From a virus, in the IMG/VR virus record IMGVR_UViG_3300035034_000050, positions 1-34,188 of that record: a stretch of 34,188 bases of DNA; one strand, given 5' to 3'. Positions 1-6,571 of this stretch are shown here, in pieces. The position numbers and the translations under genes were made by a program. Under the pieces are notes generated by a model. That model ran no database searches. It was not told where the DNA came from and was given only the letters and a program-made list of their open reading frames with translations. The first letter of the stretch is position 1. Each line of letters begins with the position of its first letter.

Positions 1-285
1 CAGGGGGTGCGCGGAGCCTCGGACGATCACTATGTCCATATTTTTGGGTAATTCTGCCGATTTTTTGCGTTTTGGTGGGAGGATCGTGCGCGTATGTCGC
101 AAAACACGCAATAATTCACCACATTCATCCCCTTATGTCGAATAAATCGCCTTCTTGTAACATGGCCCCCGGAAATAGGGGTGGGTTGCTGACCTATTAT
201 TTCCTTGACAGGCTTTGATTTCTGGTCGGGTGCGGGGGTCCCCGGACATGCCCCAGCAGAGCGATATACCGCCGTGGTTTACTAC

Positions 286-312
286 CGTGGTAAAAAAGGG
301 GGTGTTACCACG
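286..312. repeat. Inverted repeat CGTGGTAA / TTACCACG
   Basis: Perfect 8-bp arms at 286-293 and 305-312 flank an 11-nt spacer made of an A-run followed by a G-run. The arms contain the same GTGGTAA/TTACCAC core as the iteron-like repeats, so this is probably a specialised member of the same array, either a dyad operator or a cruciform-forming site. It does not end in a T-run and is not a classical terminator. Confidence 0.6.
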
Positions 313-591
313 AAAAACGGTGGTAACAGCCTTGGTAACGCCCTAAGTCGTTGATTCCATTAAGGATGTTACCATGTTACCAGATAACCATGTTTTGAAG
401 ACTATAATACAGGGAAAAGAAAAAAGGGTTTTTGTGAAATAGTGGCTGTCAGGCGGGAACTCCTAGGAACGGTGGTAACTTGGTAACGCCCCCGCCTCCG
501 GGAAGTGATTTTAGCCAACGAAAATAGGGGCTTCAGGGGTGTTTTAGCCTGTTACTACCGAGTCCCGTTCTGGTAACACGATTTTGGTAAC
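304..591. repeat. Iteron-like array of TGGTAAC/GTTACCA heptamers
   Basis: Nine exact copies of one heptamer occur in 288 bp. Forward TGGTAAC starts at 321, 333, 473, 481, 571 and 585; reverse GTTACCA starts at 304, 368 and 376. They come mostly in pairs 8 to 14 bp apart. Two pairs form a longer shared unit, ACGGTGGTAAC followed by TTGGTAACGCC, at 317-342 (with a 4-base insertion) and 469-490. Degenerate copies lie at 288 (TGGTAAA) and 623 (TGGTATA). Such arrays are typical binding sites for replication initiators or phage regulators. The assignment as origin is inference. Confidence 0.8.
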
Positions 592-658
592 ATTCGGCTT
601 TTTGGGGGAAAAGTCCCCACGGTGGTATATAGTCGGGAAAAATACCGCCGGATTCAAT

Positions 659-705
659 AAGGCCCCCGCCCTCCCGGTATGAATACCGCCTTGGACGAGG
701 GCCTT
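659..705. terminator. Compound hairpin downstream of the leftward primase-helicase gene
   Basis: Outer arms AAGGCCC (659-665) and GGGCCTT (699-705) enclose a small inner hairpin, CGGTA (675-679) with TACCG (684-688) around a TGAA loop. An alternative outer pairing is GCCCTC (668-673) with GAGGGC (697-702). The structure sits 27 nt beyond the stop codon of the leftward gene, where a terminator would be expected. The run after it on the minus strand is only TTATT, so an intrinsic terminator is possible rather than certain. Confidence 0.4.
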
Positions 706-731
706 AAAAGTCGCAAACACCAGCCTTGGTA

Positions 732-3455
732 TTAAATGAGGCTATCTGGGTCCTGTGCGCCGGACGAATCATCGCCCGTATTGAGCATCTTTGCCCGCTC
801 GTCCAGCTTGGCCGCGATGGCGTGAGGGCGATAGAACGCCTTCTGCGTCCCGAAGTCACCGAAGCGACGGTTCCGGCCTGCCTTCCAACCGAGCGAGCGC
901 AGAGCGCGCCCGATCTCGATGGACTGGCCCTTCGTCGGACGGTTGCTGTTGGCGAGGCAGTGCTGCCAAATCTCGATGACGCAGACGGAGTGGCGGAAGG
1001 CCCAAGGGGCTTCGTCGAAGTCGTCTCCATCCCGATACGGGGTGTCGACCCACGCGCCGATCTGGCCCTCGTAGATGTCGGCCTCTGTCAACTGGCGACG
1101 GTCCTCTTGGCGGGCCAGAGCCTCGGTCTTGGCGTCGTCTCCGGTCAGGTAGAGGGGAAGGCTGCCTGTCGGCTGCTCTTTGCGCATGACGCGATACAGG
1201 TAGACGGCTTCGGCCCACATCTGCTCGATCTCGTCCTTCAGGCCGTTCACGTCGATCCAGTCGGTCTCGACCCGGATCGGCCAGAAGCGACGGTTGCCCG
1301 TAGGGTCGGCCAGATACTCGTCGTTGTTGGTGGACCCCATGAAGACTTGCTGGCGCTTGAACGTCGTCGCGTTGCGCGCGTAGGCCATCCGCACGGTCGT
1401 CTCGATGTCCGCGAGGAAGTGCTTAATGTCTTCGACGCTGGAACGACCCATCGTGCTTAGTTCGGGCAGTTCGGCGACCCAGACGTTCTTCAGTTCTTCC
1501 ATGAGTTTCTGCGGGTCCGAGAAGTTGGCCGTCAGGGTCCCGGCCCAATCGAGAGCGAGGACGCGGATGAAGGTCGACTTACCGGAGCCTTGCGCACCTT
1601 CGAGGATCGGAACGCTGTCGAACTTGTGGCCCGGCTCGAAGATACGGGCGATGGCCGCGATCATCCACATCGTTGCGGTCTCGCGGTGGTATTCGTCGTC
1701 GGGAGTCCCGAGATATTTGGAGAACAGGTATGCGATCCGGCTGACCCCATCCCACTTGAATGAGAGGACGTGCTGCCGAACCGGGTGGAAGCAGAACTGC
1801 CGGGCGGCGATGTCGATGGCTGCGCGGAGGTCACGGTCTGTGACCCTCATCCCGTAGCCCTTCTTGCCGTTGCCGTTGGGGTGTTCCAGCATCGAGCGGA
1901 TGACGTTCTCATGGTAGTCCTCCCACGGGTCTCCGTCGTGCTTGTTGTCGCAGTAGATCGTATCGAGGCCGATCACGCCTGACTGGAAGTCGCGGCGCAG
2001 GACGCGCTCGTGCTTGAACTCGTTGAACTGCAAGGCCCCGTGGATGCGCGTGTCCGACTGGACGATGACGCGCGTGTTGTCGAGGTTGTTTTCCAGCATC
2101 CCGGTCGTGGTGTTGAACGCACACTCGCGGGCCAGCCAGCCCTTCTTCGCCTTCTCGGGCGTGGGCTTCGACGATGCCGTCAGGACGGGCAGACCATCCT
2201 CGCCCGGCAGGTATTTGGGCGCGATGTGTTCGTCGACCTCGGGTTCCCCGAGCAGTTCGTTGATCTCGGCCAGTTCTGCGACGGACAGGCCCGTGTCGAT
2301 CTCGGCTTCGCCCTCGAACGCCTCGTCAAAGGCATCGTCCAGATCGTCCTCGAAGTCATACTGTTCCTCGACAAGCTGCTCTTTGTAGCCTGCGTCCTTC
2401 AGCACGAACTCCATCATGGCTTTCCACGACGGGCGCTTGCCCATCGGCGTGTCCATGTCGATCTTGTCGTCCATGCCGCCGAACTTGTGGATACGCACGA
2501 GGTCCCATGCGTTCACGAGCATGTCGGAACAGGGGTCGGAGCCGTGGTGTGAGTAGAGGAACAGGCCGTCGTCTTGGACCTCGGCCCCGTTCCGGGTGGT
2601 GCCGCCCAGATAGGTGTAGCGGGGCTTCCCGGTGTTCTCGTCGACCGATTCGTATTCGTTCGAGAGGAAGTGTTCGATGGCGTCTTCGATGTCGTATTTA
2701 CGGCAGAAGGTGCCGACCGGGCCTTCCTTCTCCGTGGGGTCTTCGGCCTTGTCTTTGGTCTGGCGGAGTTCGCCTTCCGAGGCCACGGTCGGCAGGTTGC
2801 GCAGATCGCGCCAGTCGCCGACCTCCTGCTCGAACACGTCGAGGTAAGATTGCCAGTCGAGGAAGTCGCCTTCTAGGCTGATGTGGTGGCGGTATTCGCC
2901 GTCGCGGGAGACCGTCGGCATGAACATCATCTGCGCCGGACGGAACGAGACCGGATCGACGTTCTCCATCTGCGGGTCGATCAGTTTTTGGCAAACGATC
3001 CGACTGGCGGCGGAGTAGGTCTCGGCGTCGACCGGGACTTCAAGGAAGATGTAGACCCGGACACGCGGGGCCTCGGGGGTATGCCGCCGGGTGGTGTGGG
3101 CAAGGTGTGGGATGCCATCGAGCAGTTCTCCCGTGAGAACTGATTCAGCGAACTCGACCGTAGTGTAGTCAAAGTCGAAGGACATCATCGTCGCCGGGAG
3201 GACGGAGCGCCGATTGCGCGTCTCACCTTCTACCGGGGCGCGGAAGCGCCAGCCGTTCTCGGCCTTCTTGCGAAGCTGGGTCTGGTCGTCGAGGTTGTCG
3301 TATTCAGCACGGGTCTCTCCGGTCCTGACGGGTTCCACGAAAGAGCGAACGAATCGTCCGAGGGGAACCACCTTGTTCTCGACCTTGCCGAAGTTCGTCT
3401 TGCGACCCTCGGCGAATTTCATCAACTGGTTTTCATTGTCTTTTTTATTGCCCAT
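732..3455 (-). CDS. Primase-helicase, VapE/D5-like (AEP primase + P-loop helicase)
   Basis: A 907-residue replication protein. The N-terminal third looks like an archaeo-eukaryotic-type primase: a DxD pair in SFDFD (D94, D96) and a basic HTPEAPRVR stretch near H125. The C-terminal part is the virulence-associated-E/D5-type helicase. It has Walker A GAQGSGKS (K626), an acidic WVAELPEL Walker B-like segment, and the family hallmark STNNDEYLADPTGNRRFWP. It probably primes and unwinds phage DNA. It is transcribed leftward, opposite to the rest of the replication genes, with the HTH regulator 88 bp upstream. The ATG at 3455 has only a weak GGGCGAC ribosome site; an internal ATG at 3421 (MKFAEG) is an alternative. 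The C-terminus, PDSLI, matches the tail found on several other phage proteins here. Function is sure at family level. Confidence 0.9.
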   Translation of the reverse strand: MGNKKDNENQLMKFAEGRKTNFGKVENKVVPLGRFVRSFVEPVRTGETRAEYDNLDDQTQLRKKAENGWRFRAPVEGETRNRRSVLPATMMSFDFDYTTVEFAESVLTGELLDGIPHLAHTTRRHTPEAPRVRVYIFLEVPVDAETYSAASRIVCQKLIDPQMENVDPVSFRPAQMMFMPTVSRDGEYRHHISLEGDFLDWQSYLDVFEQEVGDWRDLRNLPTVASEGELRQTKDKAEDPTEKEGPVGTFCRKYDIEDAIEHFLSNEYESVDENTGKPRYTYLGGTTRNGAEVQDDGLFLYSHHGSDPCSDMLVNAWDLVRIHKFGGMDDKIDMDTPMGKRPSWKAMMEFVLKDAGYKEQLVEEQYDFEDDLDDAFDEAFEGEAEIDTGLSVAELAEINELLGEPEVDEHIAPKYLPGEDGLPVLTASSKPTPEKAKKGWLARECAFNTTTGMLENNLDNTRVIVQSDTRIHGALQFNEFKHERVLRRDFQSGVIGLDTIYCDNKHDGDPWEDYHENVIRSMLEHPNGNGKKGYGMRVTDRDLRAAIDIAARQFCFHPVRQHVLSFKWDGVSRIAYLFSKYLGTPDDEYHRETATMWMIAAIARIFEPGHKFDSVPILEGAQGSGKSTFIRVLALDWAGTLTANFSDPQKLMEELKNVWVAELPELSTMGRSSVEDIKHFLADIETTVRMAYARNATTFKRQQVFMGSTNNDEYLADPTGNRRFWPIRVETDWIDVNGLKDEIEQMWAEAVYLYRVMRKEQPTGSLPLYLTGDDAKTEALARQEDRRQLTEADIYEGQIGAWVDTPYRDGDDFDEAPWAFRHSVCVIEIWQHCLANSNRPTKGQSIEIGRALRSLGWKAGRNRRFGDFGTQKAFYRPHAIAAKLDERAKMLNTGDDSSGAQDPDSLI

Positions 3456-3543
3456 GTGTCGCCCATGCCGTCAGAGAGTTGATCCCCCGAGTTGGTTTCG
3501 GAGGTTGCTAAAAGCTGCCTATGAGATCGTCAGGTCCCCAGAA

Positions 3544-3816
3544 TCAGGCAGCGTAAACGAACTTGTGGAACTCGTCGATGCTCAACGGGTCGGACAGAAG
3601 CCCAGCCTCCGCGTTACGATTCGAGATGTCGACGATTTCCTTGGCACGGTGCGCAGGGATTTTTTCGTCGTTGATCCAGTTATACAAGGTCGCGCGGGTG
3701 CATCCGACCTTCTCCGCGATCTTGAACATCACGCGGGATTGGGTCCGGTCTTCGTCGGGAACCATGCGCAGAAGCAGGGCTTGCAGCGCCTTCGGTTCGT
3801 CATAGCTACGGGGCAT
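3544..3816 (-). CDS. Small HTH transcriptional regulator (Cro/YdaS-like)
   Basis: A 90-residue protein with a central helix-turn-helix, around IAEKVGCTRATLYNWINDEK followed by a helix with RAKEIVDIS. This layout is typical of Cro/YdaS-type phage regulators. It reads leftward and probably shares a transcript with the primase-helicase gene. The start is supported by AGGAG 10 nt upstream on the minus strand. It lies directly beside a divergent control region with a dyad (3858-3878), so I infer that it represses its own promoter and/or the rightward early promoter. Whether it is part of a lysogeny switch is unclear: no integrase or second repressor is visible. Confidence 0.8.
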   Translation of the reverse strand: MPRSYDEPKALQALLLRMVPDEDRTQSRVMFKIAEKVGCTRATLYNWINDEKIPAHRAKEIVDISNRNAEAGLLSDPLSIDEFHKFVYAA

Positions 3817-3851
3817 ATCTTAGAATCTCCTGTTGAGGGTCGAGTGCCAGA

Positions 3852-3900
3852 CATATATTGTAAAACGTAACTTGACAAGCCCTTACCGATAGTCCATATC
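3852..3900. promoter_or_regulatory. Divergent promoter/operator region between regulator and early operon
   Basis: An imperfect palindrome, TTGTnAA(n7)TTnACAA, spans 3858-3878. Its right arm contains TTGACA (3872-3877), a perfect -35 box for rightward transcription, with a weak -10 CATATC at 3895-3900 (17-bp spacer). The same arm read leftward gives TTGTCA, with TATATG (complement of 3852-3857) as a -10 candidate at a short 15-bp spacing. A repressor bound at the dyad would cover both -35 boxes. The dyad and the TTGACA are seen directly; promoter activity and the identity of the binding protein are inferred. Confidence 0.5.
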
Positions 3901-3950
3901 AGGGCCTCGGGAATGAACCCGATTCTGACAACCACCAGCAAGGAAATGCT

Positions 3951-4400
3951 ATGAGCCTCGAAGAAGCCCTGAACAAGAACACTGTCGCAGTAGAGCGCCA
4001 CAACGAACTTCTCGAAAAAGTTCTGGCGTCTGGCGGCAAAGCCCCGGCGGAAGAAAAAGCCGCTGCCAAGCCCGCTGCGAAACCCGCAGCCAAGGCAACC
4101 GCGAAGCCCGCTGCAAAACCCGCAGCCAAGGCAGCCGCGAAGAAGAAAACCTCTGTCGACGACATCGCAGCCGCGTTCGGCAAATACATGAAGACTGGCG
4201 ACACGGAGGAACGTGAAGCGGCCAAGGTGAACGTGAAGGCCATCGTCGACTACTTCGGTGCAGCCAAAGCCACTGCGATCCCCGAAGACAACTTCGACGA
4301 AGCCCTCGGCTATCTCGCGCAGTTTGAAGCTGGCGAAGAAGTCGAGTTCGACGGCGGACCCGAAGACGAAGACGGCGAAGAAGAAAAATCCCTCGTCTAA
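3951..4400 (+). CDS. Histone H1-like Ala/Lys/Pro-rich phage protein
   Basis: A 149-residue protein and the first gene of the rightward operon. AAGGAA lies 6 nt before the ATG. Residues 1-25 form an acidic/polar helix. Residues about 30-65 are a lysine/alanine/proline-rich stretch of PAAK repeats like histone H1 or AlgP C-terminal tails, expected to bind DNA non-specifically. Residues about 65-135 look like a folded helical domain (VDDIAAAFGKYM, then IVDYFGAAKATAIPED). The end is strongly acidic and terminates in KSLV. Its place before the nuclease and SSB genes suggests a DNA-binding role in replication or recombination. The exact function is unknown. The PAAK part is encoded by a 36-bp tandem repeat. 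Confidence 0.75.
   Translation: MSLEEALNKNTVAVERHNELLEKVLASGGKAPAEEKAAAKPAAKPAAKATAKPAAKPAAKAAAKKKTSVDDIAAAFGKYMKTGDTEEREAAKVNVKAIVDYFGAAKATAIPEDNFDEALGYLAQFEAGEEVEFDGGPEDEDGEEEKSLV
4068..4139 (+). repeat. 36-bp tandem repeat inside the H1-like gene
   Basis: Two adjacent 36-bp copies (4068-4103 and 4104-4139) differ at only two positions. Each encodes 12 residues of the KPAAKPAAKA type. The high DNA identity, including third codon positions, points to a recent duplication by slippage, so copy number may vary between related phages. Confidence 0.8.
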
Positions 4401-4421
4401 GGCAGGTCCTCCTGTCTTATC

Positions 4422-4455
4422 GGCCCCGTCCGGCGCAATCGTAAGCGGCGGGGCC
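4422..4455 (+). other. Hairpin in the intergenic leader of the DUF2800 gene
   Basis: GGCCCCG (4422-4428) can pair with CGGGGCC (4449-4455), extended by one G-T and one C-G pair, with a large loop. It lies between the H1-like stop and the next ribosome site. There is no T-run, so it is more likely an RNA-processing or translation-modulating hairpin than a terminator. Confidence 0.35.
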
Positions 4456-4480
4456 TACTTCCCCAGATTGAAGGCCCGTG

Positions 4481-5845
4481 ATGACCGACAACCCCCTTGA
4501 AAGATTGCACTCCGAACGCGGCCCTTCAGCCGCGCACCGCTGGCGGCCATGCCCCGGCTCGGTTGTTCTCTGCCGTGGGCTGCCGGACGATGCCGGGATC
4601 GAGGCTGCGCTGGGAACCGTGTTCCACGAGTTCGCGGCCCTGACCCTCGAATTTGACGTGAACCAGCACATGATGGTCGGTTCCTTGATGGAAGTCGAAG
4701 CCAACGGCCAGCCCATTGTCTTGGAGTTCGATCAGGAGATGGCGACCAAGATGCAGCCGGGGATCGACTGGATTCGGGCCTACGAAGGCCCCGGAACCCT
4801 CCTGCTCGTCGAGAAGCGTTTGGACCTGCAAGAGTGGGTCGGAGAAGGCGAGTTCGGCACGTCCGACGCCGGAATCATCGACATTGAGAACTGCCGGATC
4901 GTCGTGTTCGATTGGAAGTGGGGGGCCGGGGTTCCGGTGGCCCCATACCACAACGACCAAGCCATGCTCTACTTCCTTGGGTTCTGGTCCACCTACGCCC
5001 GCGACATGTTCGCAGAGGAGTCTTTCCGCCAGTATCAGGAAGCCGAAGGCCCGCGCCCGGCCCCACACGGCGCTCCCGAGACCGTGGAAGACTGGCTGGA
5101 CGACAACCCGGATTGGGCCGACGGTATCGAGGTCATCATCAACATTGAGCAGCCTCGCGCGCCCGGTGGCGGTGGCGTCTGGAAAACGACGGTCGGAGAG
5201 TTGCTGACCGAGGGCCGTAAGATCAAGGCCGACGCGGAGATGACAGAGCGCGACGACGCGCCTTTGGTCCCCGGCGAAAAGCAATGTCGGTTCTGCCCGG
5301 CCTCCCGCCACCAAGTCTGCCCGGTGGAGCGCGACTTCGTTCTTTCGGGCTTTGACATCTCGGTCGATGACCTTGACATTGCCTTCTTGTCAGGCTCCGA
5401 TCTGGACCTGCGGGACCGCAAGGCGCTGACGCCGGAACAACGGTCTGCCCTCGTTATGGCGACCTCGCAGATCAAGAAATACCTCGACGCCCTCCATGCC
5501 GAGGCTTTCATCGACGCGGAAAATGGGGTAGAAGTTCCCGGTATGTTCTTGGCCGAGGGCCGTCGCCCCGGACGCAAGTGGAAGGACATCGACAAGGCCG
5601 GGCCGATCATGGAGATGCGTCTCAAGGACGACGCTTGGGAGAAGAAATGGATGACGCCGACCGCCGTAGAGGAACTGGTCGGCAGATCGAAATACGCGAG
5701 GCTCTTTGAAGCCCTCGTGGAACAGGGGGAAGCCAAGCCGCAGCTTGTCCCATCGGAATCGGGGAAGACCCCGGTAAAAAGTCGCCGTGAGCAGCTAGAC
5801 GACGCTTTCGACGAAGCAGCACAAGAGACTGACACACTCATCTAG
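4481..5845 (+). CDS. DUF2800-family PD-(D/E)XK nuclease, Cas4/AddB-like
   Basis: A 454-residue protein of the phage DUF2800 type. The nuclease core is visible: an HEF motif in FHEFAALTLEF, the acidic residue in GTSDAGIID (D129), and the DWK signature (D144, K146) in VVFDWKWGAG. Cysteines C24 or C31 near the N-terminus and C269, C272 and C280 near the end of the domain resemble the four-cysteine iron-sulfur staple of Cas4/AddB nucleases. It probably acts on DNA ends in replication or recombination with the SSB encoded just downstream. A GTG three bases earlier (4478) would also be in frame, but AAGG at 4471-4474 is better spaced for the ATG at 4481. The C-terminus, TDTLI, belongs to the shared tail set. 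Confidence 0.85.
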   Translation: MTDNPLERLHSERGPSAAHRWRPCPGSVVLCRGLPDDAGIEAALGTVFHEFAALTLEFDVNQHMMVGSLMEVEANGQPIVLEFDQEMATKMQPGIDWIRAYEGPGTLLLVEKRLDLQEWVGEGEFGTSDAGIIDIENCRIVVFDWKWGAGVPVAPYHNDQAMLYFLGFWSTYARDMFAEESFRQYQEAEGPRPAPHGAPETVEDWLDDNPDWADGIEVIINIEQPRAPGGGGVWKTTVGELLTEGRKIKADAEMTERDDAPLVPGEKQCRFCPASRHQVCPVERDFVLSGFDISVDDLDIAFLSGSDLDLRDRKALTPEQRSALVMATSQIKKYLDALHAEAFIDAENGVEVPGMFLAEGRRPGRKWKDIDKAGPIMEMRLKDDAWEKKWMTPTAVEELVGRSKYARLFEALVEQGEAKPQLVPSESGKTPVKSRREQLDDAFDEAAQETDTLI

Positions 5846-5855
5846 GAGACCTTAA

Positions 5856-6518
5856 ATGGCTGATGACAAAAAGAAAAAAGACAAGGAACTTCAGGTTACG
5901 CTGCTCGGCGTCCGCCTGTCGTTTGCCAACATCTTTGAACCGAAGGAACAGAAGAACGATGACGGCACGACCCGCATGGTCTACGGCGCGAACTTCCTGA
6001 TCGAAAAAGCGAACGACGAGGGCAACAACAAGGCTCGCGTCCAGAAAGCCGCCACGGCAGCGAAGCGCAAAAAGTGGGGCGATGACGAGGCCAAGTGGCC
6101 CAAGCTGAAGCCCGAGAAGGTCTGCCTTCGCGACGGCGATCTCGAAGATTGGAATGGCTACGCGGACATGCTCTATGTCTCTACCAACCGTCGCGGCGAT
6201 GATGGCTCGCCCCGGATCATCACGAACCGGAAAGACGCAGACTCCAAGTGGATTCCTGCGAAGCCCGGCGAATCGGCCTGCCCTTATGCGGGTTGCTATG
6301 TGAACGCGATCATCCGCGTCTGGGCGATGGACAACGAACACGGCAAGCGTATCAACGCCTCGCTCGAAGCGGTCCAGTTCCTCCGTGATGGTGAAGCCTT
6401 CTCCGGCGCGGCTCCTGTCGATGTCGACGAAGAATTTACCGACGACATGGTGGGCGAAGAAGGCTCCATCGGCGACGAAGCTGGTGGCGACGACGACGAC
6501 GAAGATTCGCTCGTATAA
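5856..6518 (+). CDS. DUF2815-family single-stranded DNA-binding protein
   Basis: A 220-residue protein matching the phage DUF2815 SSB-like family. The family pattern is seen in VRLSFANIFEPKEQ near the start and GCYVNAIIRVWAMDN followed by INASLEAVQFLRDGEAF in the middle. The last 30 residues are strongly acidic (DDDDEDSLV at the end), as in the acidic tails of T7 gp2.5 and bacterial SSB, which recruit partner proteins. It is expected to coat single-stranded phage DNA and recruit the polymerase and nucleases. It lies 10 bp after the DUF2800 gene, a frequent phage pairing. The ribosome site is AGGAG just before the ATG. Confidence 0.88.
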   Translation: MADDKKKKDKELQVTLLGVRLSFANIFEPKEQKNDDGTTRMVYGANFLIEKANDEGNNKARVQKAATAAKRKKWGDDEAKWPKLKPEKVCLRDGDLEDWNGYADMLYVSTNRRGDDGSPRIITNRKDADSKWIPAKPGESACPYAGCYVNAIIRVWAMDNEHGKRINASLEAVQFLRDGEAFSGAAPVDVDEEFTDDMVGEEGSIGDEAGGDDDDEDSLV

Positions 6519-6525
6519 GATGACC

Positions 6526-6547
6526 GAGGCGGCCTCCGGGCCGCCTC
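6526..6547 (+). other. Strong GC hairpin between SSB and polymerase genes
   Basis: GAGGCGGCC (6526-6534) and GGCCGCCTC (6539-6547) form a perfect 9-bp stem around a TCCG tetraloop. It begins 7 nt after the SSB stop and ends 24 nt before the polymerase start. The following bases are AAACC, so there is no U-tract. I read it as an attenuating or 3'-end-stabilising hairpin that could raise SSB relative to polymerase. Confidence 0.5.
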
Positions 6548-6571
6548 AAACCTTCATCCCCGTGAGGCTCC

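Larger units (their letters stand above)
266..690. repeat. Three dispersed ATACCGCC octamers
   Basis: Exact ATACCGCC occurs at 266-273, 642-649 and 683-690, all on the + strand, bracketing the TGGTAAC array. Two of the three are preceded by an extra A (AATACCGCC). They may be a second protein-binding element. Nothing in the sequence shows the partner. Confidence 0.45.
1..731. other. Non-coding region with repeats; candidate origin/control region
   Basis: No reading frame here has a plausible start, ribosome site and phage-like composition, so I read the whole stretch as non-coding. It lies just past the 3' end of the leftward primase-helicase gene. It is clearly richer in A/T runs than the coding DNA, for example the purine/T tracts around 411-433. 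It contains nine exact TGGTAAC/GTTACCA heptamers (304-591), an 8-bp inverted repeat (286-312), three ATACCGCC octamers, and a compound hairpin (659-705). Repeats plus AT-rich tracts beside a replication initiator-type gene fit a phage origin. A packaging (cos) or regulatory region is an alternative. Nothing is known about what lies to the left of base 1. Confidence 0.6.

Noticed and set aside
205-210. TTGACA at 205-210 as a rightward promoter
   Set aside because: No -10 element at 16-18 bp (the region is GGGTGC) and no rightward gene follows before the leftward primase-helicase gene.
403-408. Perfect TATAAT as a promoter -10
   Set aside because: No acceptable -35 at normal spacing and no downstream + strand gene; kept only as part of the AT-rich control region.
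304-591. CRISPR-like array
   Set aside because: Repeats are only 7 bp, in both orientations and at irregular spacing; no repeat-spacer structure.
605-618. GGGGA-AAAG-TCCCC hairpin as a terminator
   Set aside because: Short stem without a T-run after it on either strand; the T-run lies on the wrong side.
726-1460. 244-codon + strand frame at the start of the gene region
   Set aside because: Opposite to the 3' part of the primase-helicase gene, whose motifs are unmistakable; no ribosome site.
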